This document shows, in pieces, positions 15,806 to 25,121 of a stretch of 52,267 nt of DNA. Position 1 is the stretch's first letter; each line of letters begins with the position of its first letter. The notes below the pieces were generated by a model. It was not told the DNA's origin. It searched no databases and worked only from the letters and a program-made list of their open reading frames with translations. A program made the position numbers and the translations under genes. The DNA is from CAYSYM01 sp964435115 (GTDB lineage Bacteria > Chloroflexota > UBA6077 > CF-72). The DNA is taken from the NCBI GenBank assembly GCA_964435115.1, contig CAYSYM010000024.1:1-52267 (forward strand), given 5' to 3'.

Positions 15806-16807
15806 ATGGCGGCAGGTGAGCTGAGCAGGCGCGGGCGCGTGCTGGCGGCCCTGCGCGGCGCGCCGGTGGACCGGGTGCCGGTCAGCTTCTGGGGCCACCA
15901 CTACGTCGCGGAGAACACGGCCGCGGGCCTGGCCGAAGAGACGCTGCGGCAGGCCCGCCTGTTCGAGTGGGACTACCTGAAGCCCCAGTCGCGCGCCCAG
16001 TCCTTTGCCGAAATGTGGGGGCTGACGTACACGCCCGCACCCACGCCGAACGAGCGGTACACGGTGACGCGCTTCCCGGTCCACGCACCGGAGGACTTCG
16101 CCACCCTCCAGCCGGCCGACCCGACCACCGGGGCGCTGGGTGAGCAGCTCGAGGCGTTGCGGCTGATTCGGGCCGCCATCGGCCCCGACGTACCCATTAT
16201 CTGGACCGTCTTCTCGCCGCTGATGGTGGCGCGGTACCTGCTGCCGGACGGGGCAGCGCAGCTCCTGGCGCTCGTCCGCTCCACCCCGGCAGCGCTGGAG
16301 CGAGGGCTGGAGGCCATCACGGAGACGCTGGTCGGCTACGCCCGGGCCTGCCTGGCCAGCGGCGCCGACGGGCTCTTCTACGCGACGAACCTGGCCACGC
16401 GCGCCCTGCTCACGCCAGAGGAGTGCCGCCGCTTCCAGCGGCCCTTCGATCTGCCGGTGCTGGAGGCCGCGCGCCAGGCCCCCTTCAACGTGCTGCACGT
16501 CTGCGGGCAGGACGCGCTGTTCGACGAGCTCCTGGACTACCCGGTCGCCGCGTTTAGCTGGGCGCTCGGTCCGGGCAACCCCACCCTCGCCGAGCTCCAG
16601 CAGCGGACCGGGCGCACGGCCATGGGCGGCCTGCCCACCGGCCCCGAGCTGAAAGCGCTCACGCCCGAGCAGGCGGCCGCGCGCACGCGGGCGGCGATCC
16701 AGGAGATGGGCGGCCGCTGGCTGCTGTTGGCCCCGGGCTGTTCGATCGACCGCGCCACGCCGCCCGCGGTGCTCCACGCCGTCCGCGCCGCGGCCGCGCC
16801 GGGGTAG
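15806..16807 (+). CDS. UroD/MtaA-family protein with a zinc methyltransferase site
   Basis: A 333-residue TIM-barrel protein of the uroporphyrinogen decarboxylase superfamily, seen from the start (RRGRVLAALRGAPVDRVPV) and the SGADGLFYATN segment. It carries NVLHVCGQD and near the end LLLAPGCSID. HxC plus a distal Cys is the zinc-ligand pattern of methylcobamide:thiol methyltransferases (MtaA/MtbA), while true HemE lacks it. A corrinoid- or thiol-linked methyl transfer is therefore more likely than haem synthesis. No corrinoid protein or other methyltransferase gene is nearby, so the substrate is unknown. Confidence 0.75.
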   Translation: MAAGELSRRGRVLAALRGAPVDRVPVSFWGHHYVAENTAAGLAEETLRQARLFEWDYLKPQSRAQSFAEMWGLTYTPAPTPNERYTVTRFPVHAPEDFATLQPADPTTGALGEQLEALRLIRAAIGPDVPIIWTVFSPLMVARYLLPDGAAQLLALVRSTPAALERGLEAITETLVGYARACLASGADGLFYATNLATRALLTPEECRRFQRPFDLPVLEAARQAPFNVLHVCGQDALFDELLDYPVAAFSWALGPGNPTLAELQQRTGRTAMGGLPTGPELKALTPEQAAARTRAAIQEMGGRWLLLAPGCSIDRATPPAVLHAVRAAAAPG

Positions 16808-16849
16808 GCCGCCGCCCGCCTTGCAGCGGACGCACCGCGCGCCGCGCCG

Positions 16850-17812
16850 TCAGCGCCGGGTGCGCGGGTCCAGCGCGTCGCGCAGTCCGTCGCCGAGCGC
16901 GTTGAACGCGAACATGGTCAGCGAGATGAGCACGGCCGGCACGACCAGCCGCCAGACCTGCCCGGTGAACATCGTGACCACGCCGTCCGAGACCATCGTT
17001 CCCCAGGACGAGAGGGGCGCCGGAACCCCCAGCCCCAGGAAGCTGAGGGTGGCCTCGGTGAAGATGGCCGAGGGGACCGAGAGCGTGATCGCCACGATGA
17101 GCGGCCCCATGGCGTTGGGCAGCAGGTGGCGGAACAGCAGGCGCGGGAAGCTCGCGCCAAGCGCCTGGGAGGCCAGGACGTACTCCATCTCGCGGAGTTG
17201 CAGCACCTGGCCGCGCACGAGCCGCGCGGCGGCGATCCAGCCCGTGGCGGCCATAGCCAGGATGATCGAGAAGAGGCCGGGCTGGAAGACGACCGCCAGG
17301 AGAATGGTCACCAGCAGGTGCGGGACGCCGTACAGCAGGTCCACCACCCGCATCATCAGCTCGTCTAGCTTGCCGCCGTAGTACCCGGAGATGCCCCCGT
17401 AGATGACCCCGGTGCCGAAATACAGGAGCGCCGCCGTGACGCCAATGAAGAGCGAGATGCGCGCGCCCACCCACGCCCGGACGAACACGTCCCGGCCGAG
17501 GTCGTCGGTGCCGAACCAGTGCTCGGCTGAGGGCGGCTGGTTGGCAGCAAACAGGTTCTGCTCGTCGTAGCTGAACGGCCGCGCGCTCGGGCCCACAGCC
17601 GCCATGAGGAGCAGCGCCACCAGCAGCACGAGGCCCGCGGTGGGCATGGGGCGGCGCAGCAGGCGGCGCAGGGCATCCCGCCAGAACCCCCGCGGCGCCG
17701 ACCGCACAGCACCGGCCGCCGGGGTCGGGACGAGCGTTGGGGCGTCCGGAGCGGGCCTGGCGTCAGCCGAGCGTGACGCGGAGGAGCGGGCGCCGCGCAG
17801 CAGCGTGCCCAT
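16850..17812 (-). CDS. Peptide/nickel-type ABC transporter permease (DppC-like)
   Basis: Membrane subunit of a peptide-type importer, 320 residues. After a 50-residue Ala/Pro/Ser-rich cytoplasmic lead comes an N-terminal helix (AGLVLLVALLLMAAVG), the family motif HWFGTDDLGRDVF and GARISLFIG, then five further helices. The EAA loop reads ASQALGASFPRLLFRHLLPN. It ends with LGDGLRDALDPRTRR, typical for DppC. ATG 17812 shares one base with the stop of the DppB-like gene. No DppD/DppF ATPase genes follow; the next gene is convergent. Confidence 0.93.
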   Translation of the reverse strand: MGTLLRGARSSASRSADARPAPDAPTLVPTPAAGAVRSAPRGFWRDALRRLLRRPMPTAGLVLLVALLLMAAVGPSARPFSYDEQNLFAANQPPSAEHWFGTDDLGRDVFVRAWVGARISLFIGVTAALLYFGTGVIYGGISGYYGGKLDELMMRVVDLLYGVPHLLVTILLAVVFQPGLFSIILAMAATGWIAAARLVRGQVLQLREMEYVLASQALGASFPRLLFRHLLPNAMGPLIVAITLSVPSAIFTEATLSFLGLGVPAPLSSWGTMVSDGVVTMFTGQVWRLVVPAVLISLTMFAFNALGDGLRDALDPRTRR

Positions 17813-18750
17813 TAGCGATTGGCCCTGGCGACCCGGATCCGCGGGTCGATGAACCCGTATGCCAGGTCGACGAGGAGGTTGAGGATGAGCAGCACGGCGC
17901 TGTAGTAGATCGCACTCCCCAGGATGACCGGGTAGTTGCGCTCGAAGATGGCCCGCACCAGCAGCTTCCCGGTGCCCGGAATGCCGAAGATCTCCTCCAC
18001 CACGAAGCTGCCCGTCAGGATGGTCGCGGCGATCGGGCCCAGCACGGTGACCAGCGGGATCAGCGCGTTGCGCAGGGCGTGGCCGACGACCACCCGGGTC
18101 GGGTCCGCCCCCTTGGCACGGGCCGTCCGCACGTAGTCCTGGCTGAGCGCCTCCAGGAGGCTGGCCCGCACCAGGCGTGCGATGTACGCCATCGGCAGGA
18201 AGGAGAGCGCCAGCGAAGGGAGCACCGTGTGGCGCCAGGTCCCCCACGTGGCGACGGGGAACCACCCGGCCTGGACGGCCAGCGCCTGGATCAGTACGGG
18301 CGCCAGGACGAAGCTGGGCACGGAGACCCCGAGCGTGCCGACCAGCATGGCGGTGCCATCCGCCAGGCCGCCCGGCCGGACAGCGGCGACGATGCCGAGG
18401 ACGACCCCGAAGACGACGGCGATGGCCAGCGCCTGCAGCCCGAGCAGCCCGGAGACCGGGATCCCCTGGGCGATCAGCTCGTTGACGCCCTCGCTCGTCG
18501 ACTTGAACGACGGTCCCAGGTCACCGCGCACGAGGTTACCCAGGTAGCGGACGTACTGCTCGCCCAGCGGGCGGTCGGTCCCATAGTACGCCCGCAAGTT
18601 CTGGAGCACCTGCTCCGGCAGCCGCGCCTCGCTCCGGAACGGGTCGCCCGGGATGGCGTGCATGAGCAGGAACGTGGCGGTGACGATGAACCAGAGCGTG
18701 ACCAGCATCGTCACCGCCCGGCGCGCGACGAAACCGGCCACGCCCTGCAC
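17812..18750 (-). CDS. Peptide/nickel-type ABC transporter permease (DppB-like)
   Basis: First channel subunit of the same importer, 312 residues with about six helices. An N-terminal helix (AVTMLVTLWFIVTATFLLM) is followed by HAIPGDPFR, the conserved DppB feature. The EAA loop is in RTARAKGADPTRVVVGHALR, and the C-terminus (DLAYGFIDPRIRV) is standard. It lies between the binding-protein gene and the DppC-like gene, on the same strand. Substrates of this family include oligopeptides, nickel, opines and some sugars. Confidence 0.93.
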   Translation of the reverse strand: MQGVAGFVARRAVTMLVTLWFIVTATFLLMHAIPGDPFRSEARLPEQVLQNLRAYYGTDRPLGEQYVRYLGNLVRGDLGPSFKSTSEGVNELIAQGIPVSGLLGLQALAIAVVFGVVLGIVAAVRPGGLADGTAMLVGTLGVSVPSFVLAPVLIQALAVQAGWFPVATWGTWRHTVLPSLALSFLPMAYIARLVRASLLEALSQDYVRTARAKGADPTRVVVGHALRNALIPLVTVLGPIAATILTGSFVVEEIFGIPGTGKLLVRAIFERNYPVILGSAIYYSAVLLILNLLVDLAYGFIDPRIRVARANR

Positions 18751-18853
18751 CTACCTCCCTGCGACCCGGCGGCCCCGCACGGAGGCTGCATCTGCGCCGA
18801 GCCGTGCCAGCGCCTGGCCCCCGTGCTGAGCCATCCGAACCGTGCCTGCTCGC

Positions 18854-20551
18854 TCAGTTGACGCTGGCGCGGCTGTAGTCGTTCGTCGCCGCGGGGAACC
18901 AGCGAATCCCCTTGACGTAGGGCTGCACCACGCGAATCTGGGCGTCGTAGAAGAGGGGCGCCAGGCCCATGTCGCCAAGCAGCACCTTCTCGGCCTGCAC
19001 CATCTGGTCAGCGCGCTTCTTGGCGTCTGCCTCCTTCAGCACCTGGTTGATCAGCCGGTCGTACTCCGGGTTGCTGTACTTGCCGTAGTTGTACCCGTCG
19101 CCAGTCACGAACTGCGTCAACAGGTTGATGGCGTCGTCGAAGTCGGCGCTGGTGCTGTAGAGCGCTGCCGTGTAGTCGCCCTTACGCATGGACTCGATGA
19201 AGCTCTTGCGCTCAATCGCATTCAGGCGCAGCTCCACGCCCAGGTTCTTCTTCCACTGCGCCTGGAGCACTTCGGCGACCTTCTTGTTGACGTCGTTGGT
19301 GAAGTAGTCGAACGTGAAGTCCGGCAGGCTCGACAGCCCCAGCTCCCGCAGGCCCGTCGCCAGCAGCTCCTTGGCCTGGGCGGGGTCCTCCTTGAAGAGG
19401 TCGCCCGCCAGGGCGCGGAACTCGCCGGCGCCGCTGGACAGGCCAGCCGGGATCACGCCGAAGCCCGGCTTCTGGCCACCCTGGAGCACCTGGTCCACCA
19501 GGGGCGCGCGTTCGAGCGCCAGCGCGAACGCCTTGCGCACGTTGGCGTTGCTGAACGGCGGCGTGCTGTTGTTGAGGCGGACGAAGTAGAGGCGGGAAAC
19601 CGGGGTCGAGACGGCCTTGCCGTCCTTCAGGAGCTGGGCGGCAGCGGCCGGTGCGGGCTCCATCACGTCCAACTCGCCGGCCTGCACCATCTGGTAGGCC
19701 GTGTTCCGGTCGTTCACCATGCGGAAGACGATGCGGTCCAGCTTGACCTCGTCCTTGGCCCAGTAGTCCGGGTTCTTGACGACCGAGAGCTCCTGGTCTG
19801 GCGTCCACTTCTCCAGCTTGAACGGGCCGTTGGAGATGTACGTCTCGGGCTTGCGGGTCCACTCCTTGGGCGCGGCCTCGACGCTCTCCCGGTGGACGGG
19901 GAGCATGTTGAAGAAGGCGGTGAGCTTGACCCAGAACGGGGTCGGGGCTTCCATCACCGTCTCCAGCGTGTAGTCGTCCTTCGCCGTCAGCCCGAGCTGT
20001 GAGCGGTCCTTCAGCTCGCCCTTGTTATAGGCCGTCGCCCCCTTGATGTAGAACAGGTTCGAGACGAGGGGAGCCGCCGTCTCGGGCTGCAGCTCGCGCT
20101 CCCAGGAGTAGACGAAGTCCTGGGCGGTGACGGGGTGCCCGTCAGTCCACCTGGCGTTCTTGCGCAGGGTGAAGGTGTACGTCAGGCCGTCCGGGCTGAC
20201 CGCCCAGCTCTCGGCGATACCCGGCTTGGGCTCGCCCTTCTCGTCCAGTCGCACCAGGCCTTCGAAGAGCGTGTTGGCGATCTCGCCCGGGTAGCGGCTG
20301 GCGATGAGGGCCGGGTCCATGCTGTCTGGATCGAGCTCGATGTTGACGCGCAGCGCGTTCGGCCGCGCGGGCTGCGCGGCCGGCTTCTGCTCGGCGGGCT
20401 TGGCCGCGGGAGCCGTCGCCGCCGGGGCCGGCGCCGACGTCGCGGCGGGCGCCTGCGCCGTCGGCCCGGCGCAGGCGCCCGCCACCAGGAGGACGGCCGT
20501 CCCCAGGACGACCGCGAGCGGCGTGGAGTTCCCCACTCTCACGGATGACAT
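18854..20551 (-). CDS. Peptide-type ABC transporter substrate-binding lipoprotein (family 5)
   Basis: Captures the substrate for the two DppBC-like permeases. The signal segment ends in LVAGA-C, with Cys27 as the probable lipid site, followed by a 35-residue Ala/Pro/Lys-rich linker. The family 5 pattern is clear: DPDSMDPALIASRYPGEI, NTLFEGLVR, GLTYTFTLRKNARWTDG and TAQDFVYSWER. At 565 residues it has the usual size. Of two in-frame ATGs, 20551 is preferred because AAGGGG lies six bases before it, while it directly touches the ATG at 20557. The gene leads the operon and is divergent from ccdA. Confidence 0.93.
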   Translation of the reverse strand: MSSVRVGNSTPLAVVLGTAVLLVAGACAGPTAQAPAATSAPAPAATAPAAKPAEQKPAAQPARPNALRVNIELDPDSMDPALIASRYPGEIANTLFEGLVRLDEKGEPKPGIAESWAVSPDGLTYTFTLRKNARWTDGHPVTAQDFVYSWERELQPETAAPLVSNLFYIKGATAYNKGELKDRSQLGLTAKDDYTLETVMEAPTPFWVKLTAFFNMLPVHRESVEAAPKEWTRKPETYISNGPFKLEKWTPDQELSVVKNPDYWAKDEVKLDRIVFRMVNDRNTAYQMVQAGELDVMEPAPAAAAQLLKDGKAVSTPVSRLYFVRLNNSTPPFSNANVRKAFALALERAPLVDQVLQGGQKPGFGVIPAGLSSGAGEFRALAGDLFKEDPAQAKELLATGLRELGLSSLPDFTFDYFTNDVNKKVAEVLQAQWKKNLGVELRLNAIERKSFIESMRKGDYTAALYSTSADFDDAINLLTQFVTGDGYNYGKYSNPEYDRLINQVLKEADAKKRADQMVQAEKVLLGDMGLAPLFYDAQIRVVQPYVKGIRWFPAATNDYSRASVN

Positions 20552-20832
20552 GCGCATCCCCTTTCTCTCAGACCCGCGCCCCTCGCTCGCCCCGTTCGCG
20601 TCGGCTCAGCACGCGGGCACACGTGTAGCAGGGCCTGGCGCAGGCAGCCCCCCATGGTGGGCCCTGGCTCACTCGCTTCGTGGGCGCTCCCCTTGAGTCG
20701 CCACGTGCGGGCGCCCGGCTCCTCGGCGACGCACTGGCAGCCGAGGCGCTGCCTGGGCCAGAATCTGTGGGTCCACACTACGATGCCGCGCCAGGGACGC
20801 GCAAGGGGCGGCAGAGGACGGTACGCCAGCCA

Positions 20833-21675
20833 GTGCAGGCCACAGCCCGGATCGCCCGCCGGACCCAGGTGTCCTGGCAGGGCCCGCTCTTCGTCACGCT
20901 CGGCCTAGCCCTCGGCGCGCTCCTGATTGGCGCCGGCAAGAGCGTCTACGCGGCCCAGGGGAGCATGGCGACCCTGGCGGCGATCCTGCCGCTTGGCTAC
21001 GCGTTCGGGGCGGGGATGGTCGCGGCCGTGAACCCGTGCGGGGTGCTCCTGCTGCCCTCGCTCGTGGCCTACGCGCTCACACGCGGCGCATCCGCGCCGA
21101 GCTCGGGGCTGCAGCGTGCCGGGCGGGCGCTGCTGTTTGGCGCCATGGCGACGCTCGGCTTCGTCGCCCTCTTCGCGGCCGTCGGGCTCGTCATTGGCGC
21201 CGGGGGCTACGCGGTCGCGGCGGCATTTCCCGTGGCCGGCCTCCTGGTCGGCGTGGCGCTCGTCGGCCTCGGCGCCTGGCTCGCCTTCTCGGGACGCGAG
21301 TTCGGCCTCCTCGCCGCGAGCCGCGCCCTGGACCGCGTGCGGCTCGGGCGTGACCTGCGGTCGCTGTTCTTGTTCGGGGTGGGCTACGCGCTGACCTCGC
21401 TGGCGTGCACCCTGCCAGTCTTCCTCGTCGTCGCCGGCTCGGCCCTGGCGATGCGAGGCCCCGTGGCCGCGGTGGGGCAGTTCGTCAGCTACGCGCTCGG
21501 CATGGGGGCCGTGCTGACGGTGGTCGTCCTCGGCGCGGCCTTCTTCGAAGGGACGGTCACCCGCTCGGTCCACGGCCTGCTCCCGTACGTGCACCGCCTG
21601 TCGGCGGCGTTCCTGCTCGGCGCCGGCCTCTTCGTCGTCAACTACTGGCTGGCCAGCGGCACGCTGCCGGGCTAA
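20833..21675 (+). CDS. ccdA: Cytochrome c biogenesis membrane protein CcdA
   Basis: Passes electrons from cytoplasmic thioredoxin across the membrane to keep the apocytochrome thiols reduced. Six to seven membrane helices are visible. The redox cysteines are in AVNPCGVLLLPSL and in ALTSLACTLPVF, the classical CcdA pair in helices 1 and 4. The start is uncertain: GTG 20833 is used, GTG 20869 and a far upstream GTG are alternatives, and none has a good ribosome site. The downstream thioredoxin-like protein is the obvious partner, and the rest of the operon is cytochrome c maturation. Confidence 0.88.
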   Translation: MQATARIARRTQVSWQGPLFVTLGLALGALLIGAGKSVYAAQGSMATLAAILPLGYAFGAGMVAAVNPCGVLLLPSLVAYALTRGASAPSSGLQRAGRALLFGAMATLGFVALFAAVGLVIGAGGYAVAAAFPVAGLLVGVALVGLGAWLAFSGREFGLLAASRALDRVRLGRDLRSLFLFGVGYALTSLACTLPVFLVVAGSALAMRGPVAAVGQFVSYALGMGAVLTVVVLGAAFFEGTVTRSVHGLLPYVHRLSAAFLLGAGLFVVNYWLASGTLPG

Positions 21676-21933
21676 CTACCTGGCCGACAACCCGCCACGT
21701 GCCGCGTTCACGAAACTCGGCCCGCCCGCGCACGAGGGGCTATCGGACCGGTGGTAAGCCGGTGTGGCGCCCCGCCTGCCCCGTCCCGCGGCCCTCGAAA
21801 GACGCCGCCGGGCGCGGCTTTCGTCTACAGTTGTCTCCAGCCAGCACAGCAGGCGCGCCAGTCGGGCTCCCACGGCCGCCCGCGGGCTCCGCACGCCAGA
21901 CGCCAGACGAATGCGCGCGAAGCGCTCCTGACC

Positions 21934-22590
21934 ATGCGCCAGGGTGTGATCTCCGACCAACCGGTCGCTCCCACGGATGACCTGTCTGCTCAGCCTGCCC
22001 GACACGACTGGGGTCGCGTTGCGGTGGGAGCTGCCTTCGTCGCCGTGCTGGCCCTGCTCGGGATGTTCGGGCTGAAAATGGCTGCCAATGCTGGCTGGCT
22101 CCAGGGAGGTGCCGGCCCCAGGGTTGCGGGCGCCCCAGGGGTCAACTTCAACGGCCAGCTCGTCCAGACCGCCTTCCGCCAGGCGCCCGACTTCGCCCTC
22201 ACCCTCTTCTCCGGCGAGTCACTCCGCCTGGCCGACCTCCGTGGCACACCGGTCGTCGTCAACTTCTGGGCGTCCTGGTGCCCGCCGTGCCGGCAGGAGG
22301 CGCCGCTGCTGGAGCGCACCTGGCGCGCGTACCGCGCCCGCGGCGTCACCTTCGTCGGCGTCGACATCTGGGATAGCGACGCGGATGCCCGCCGCTTCCT
22401 GCGCGACTTCGCCATCACCTACCCCAACGGCCCCGACCCAGGCGCCGTCGCCCTCGACTACGGGCTGACCGGCATCCCCGAGACGTACTTCATCGACCGG
22501 GACGGGCAGGTCGTCCGCAAATGGATCGGCCCGTTCACCGAGGAGAGCCTGCGCGCGCTCCTCGACGAGCTGCTGGCGGCGACGGGGTGA
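21934..22590 (+). CDS. Membrane-anchored thioredoxin-like protein (CcmG/ResA/TlpA type)
   Basis: Reduces the disulfide of the haem-binding CxxCH of apocytochromes on the outer side of the membrane. One N-terminal helix (about residues 30-50) anchors it; the thioredoxin fold follows, with WASWCPPCRQEAP as active site. GIPETYFIDRDG contains the conserved cis-Pro region. The 218-residue length is normal. ATG 21934 is chosen because the frame upstream is not protein-like and the anchor then lies near the N-terminus. Electrons should come from CcdA, 258 bp upstream; that gap shows no clear gene or promoter. Confidence 0.92.
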   Translation: MRQGVISDQPVAPTDDLSAQPARHDWGRVAVGAAFVAVLALLGMFGLKMAANAGWLQGGAGPRVAGAPGVNFNGQLVQTAFRQAPDFALTLFSGESLRLADLRGTPVVVNFWASWCPPCRQEAPLLERTWRAYRARGVTFVGVDIWDSDADARRFLRDFAITYPNGPDPGAVALDYGLTGIPETYFIDRDGQVVRKWIGPFTEESLRALLDELLAATG

Positions 22591-22618
22591 GCGTGCACCG
22601 CACGGGAGGAGGCGGCGC

Positions 22619-24637
22619 GTGAGCCCGGCTGACGTGGGCCAGGGCGGGGTAGTTCTGGCCCTCGCCCTGGCAGCGTATGGACTGGCGGCGACCCTGGCGG
22701 GCCTGCGGTGGCGCGTTCCTCAGCTCCTGGCCTCGGCGCGCAATGCCAACGTCGGCGTGGCCGCCCTGCTCACGCTCGCCAGCCTCACGCTGCTCTACGC
22801 GCTCGTCAGCAGCGACTTCTCACTGCGCTACGTCTGGGAGGTGTCGAGTCGTGCGGCGCCCCTGAACGTCCGCCTCTCCTCCTTCTGGGGCGGCCAGCCC
22901 GGCTCGCTCCTCTTCTGGTCGTGGGGGCTGGCGCTGCTCTCGGCGATCGTGGTGTGGCGGAGCTACCGCAGCGACCCGGACCTGGCGCCGTACGTCAACC
23001 TGACCCTCGCCGGGCTCCAGCTGTTCTTCCTCTTCCTGCTCGCCCTGGTCAGCTCGCCCTTCCAACGCCTGCCCGTGCCCGCGGCCGACGGGCGCGGCCT
23101 GAACCCGCTGCTGTGGGACGACGGGATGCGCCTCCACCCCCCGCTCCTCTTGTGGGGCTACATGAGCTTCTCCATCCCCTTCGCCCTCGCGGTGGCGGCC
23201 CTGCTGACCGGGCGGCTCGACCGGGCCTGGCTCGGCACCGCGCGTCGGTGGATGCTGCTGGCGTGGGGCGTCCAGGGCGCCGGGCTCCTGGCTGGCGCCT
23301 GGTGGGCGTACCACGTGCTGGGCTGGGGTGGCTACTGGGGGTGGGACCCAGTGGAGAACGCCGCGCTGCTGCCGTGGTTGACGGCGACGGCCTTCCTCCA
23401 CTCCATCCAGGTGCAGGAGCGGCGCGGCATGCTCAAGGTGTGGAACCTGGCGCTGGTCATCGCCACGTTCGCCCTCGCCATCTTCGGCACCTTCCTGGTG
23501 CGGAGCGGCGTCATTGCCTCGGTGCATTCGTTCGCGCTCTCCGCGGTAGGGCCGTACTTCTTTGGGCTGCTCGGCGTCGTCCTGATCGCCACGCTAGGAC
23601 TCTTCTTCTTCCGGCTGCCGCGCCTGCGTGGCGAGGCGGAGATCGACACCTTCGCCTCGCGCGAGGCGGGGTTCCTGCTGAACAACTTCCTGCTGGCGGC
23701 GGTGGCCGCCGCCACCTTCTGGGGCACCATCTTCCCTCTGGTCTCCGAGACCCTACGGGGCGTGCGCGTGGCCGTCGGCCCGCCGTTCTACCAGCAGGTC
23801 AACGGGCCGCTCCTGCTCGCGCTCCTGGTGCTCATGGGCGTCGGGCCGCTGCTCGCCTGGCGCCGCACCTCGCCCGGCAGCCTGTGGCGCAGCCTGCGCG
23901 TCCCGCTGGCCGGCTGGGCGGCGACCAGCCTGCTCCTGGTCGGCCTTGGCCTGCGGGACGGCCTGGCGGTGCTCGCGTTCGGCGCGACCGCGTTCGTGGT
24001 GGGGACGATCGTGCTCGAGTTCGTCCGCGGCACGCGCAGTCGGCGGCGAAACACGCGGGAGGGGTGGCTCGTCGCGCTCCTCACGCTGGTCGCCCGCGAC
24101 CGACGACGCTACGGCGGCTACCTGGTCCACCTGGCCATGGTCTTCATGGCCGTCGCCATCATCGGCTCGTCGTTCTTCCGCCTGGAGAGCGCGGCGACCC
24201 TGCAGCGGGGGGAATCGCTGGCCGTGGGGCGCTACACGCTCACCTACCGGGGGCTGTTCGAGCGCCAGGAGCCGGGCGTGCAGACGGTCCTGGCGCGGGT
24301 GGACGTGCGCGAGGGCAGCCGGGACGCCGGGCAGGTGGCGCCGGAGCGGCGCATCCACGAGGGCTGGGAGACGCAGCCGACGACGGGCGTGGCGATCCGC
24401 ACGACGTGGCCGTGGCTGGAGGACCTGTACGTCCTGCTCGTCGGCTGGCAGCCGGATGGGTCGGCCACCATCCGCGTCTTCGTGAACCCGCTGGTATCGC
24501 TCATCTGGGTTGGCGCCGCCATCTTCCTCTTCGGCACCCTCATCGCCGCCTGGCCGGCGACGCGGCCGCGGCCGGCAGCGGTGGTGCCAGCACCGGCGGC
24601 CGTGTGGCCGCGGGAGGCAGTGGGCAGTGAGACGTAG
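22619..24637 (+). CDS. ccmF: Haem lyase CcmF
   Basis: Membrane subunit that joins haem to apocytochrome c in maturation system I. The 672-residue protein has about 14-15 helices. It contains the WWD-type motif WGGYWGWDPVENAALLPW, the conserved haem-ligand region RLHPPLLLWGY, and WGTIFPLVSE in a later helix. The GTG start has GGGAGGAGG upstream at good distance and is 28 bp after the thioredoxin gene. The 3' end overlaps ccmH by 11 bases. Length and motif order match CcmF rather than the system II protein CcsA. Confidence 0.96.
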   Translation: MSPADVGQGGVVLALALAAYGLAATLAGLRWRVPQLLASARNANVGVAALLTLASLTLLYALVSSDFSLRYVWEVSSRAAPLNVRLSSFWGGQPGSLLFWSWGLALLSAIVVWRSYRSDPDLAPYVNLTLAGLQLFFLFLLALVSSPFQRLPVPAADGRGLNPLLWDDGMRLHPPLLLWGYMSFSIPFALAVAALLTGRLDRAWLGTARRWMLLAWGVQGAGLLAGAWWAYHVLGWGGYWGWDPVENAALLPWLTATAFLHSIQVQERRGMLKVWNLALVIATFALAIFGTFLVRSGVIASVHSFALSAVGPYFFGLLGVVLIATLGLFFFRLPRLRGEAEIDTFASREAGFLLNNFLLAAVAAATFWGTIFPLVSETLRGVRVAVGPPFYQQVNGPLLLALLVLMGVGPLLAWRRTSPGSLWRSLRVPLAGWAATSLLLVGLGLRDGLAVLAFGATAFVVGTIVLEFVRGTRSRRRNTREGWLVALLTLVARDRRRYGGYLVHLAMVFMAVAIIGSSFFRLESAATLQRGESLAVGRYTLTYRGLFERQEPGVQTVLARVDVREGSRDAGQVAPERRIHEGWETQPTTGVAIRTTWPWLEDLYVLLVGWQPDGSATIRVFVNPLVSLIWVGAAIFLFGTLIAAWPATRPRPAAVVPAPAAVWPREAVGSET

Positions 24638-25121
24638 CGCGGTCGTGGTCGCCCTGGCATTGCTCGCCTCAGCCGTTGCCGCCGCCGTGCCCGGCCGCGC
24701 GCTGGCCGATCCGCGCCACGAGGCGGAGATGCGGCAGATCGCGCGCGACCTGGCCTGCCCGGTCTGCCAGGGCCTCTCGGTCGCGGACTCGCCGTCGCAG
24801 CTCGCCGGCCAGATGCGTGAGACGATCCTGCAGAAGCTGGAGGCGGGCGAATCGCGCGACCAGATCGTCCAGTTCTTCGTCGACCGGTACGGCGAGAGCA
24901 TCCTGTTCGACCCGCCGAAGCAGGGCTTCAGCCTGCTCGTCTGGTGGGTGCCGGTGCTGGTCGTGGTCGCCGGCGGGGTGGCGCTCGGTCTGCTCCTGGC
25001 AGGCTGGCTCCGCGCACGCCCGGCCGCCGCGGCCCCGGCGCCGACGGCGGACGACTGGGCGACGTACGGGCCGCGGATCGAGGCCGAGCTGGCTCGGCGC
25101 GAGGGGAGGCAGGCGTCTTGA
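24627..25121 (+). CDS. ccmH: Cytochrome c maturation protein CcmH
   Basis: Thiol protein that presents apocytochrome to CcmF. After a signal segment (residues 1-25) comes DLACPVCQGLSVADSPS with the redox CPVC motif, then the three-helix bundle (MRETILQKLEAGESRDQIVQ, FFVDRYGESILF) and one membrane helix (about 108-135, LVWWVPVLVVVAGGVAL). This is the short CcmH without the CcmI/TPR half. GTG 24627 overlaps the end of ccmF and is the only start that keeps the signal peptide at the N-terminus. Confidence 0.93.
   Translation: MRRSAVVVALALLASAVAAAVPGRALADPRHEAEMRQIARDLACPVCQGLSVADSPSQLAGQMRETILQKLEAGESRDQIVQFFVDRYGESILFDPPKQGFSLLVWWVPVLVVVAGGVALGLLLAGWLRARPAAAAPAPTADDWATYGPRIEAELARREGRQAS

Noticed and set aside
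22708..24630. Open frame of 640 codons in another frame within ccmF
   Set aside because: Same-strand shadow; the ccmF frame has membrane helices and the WWD-type motif.
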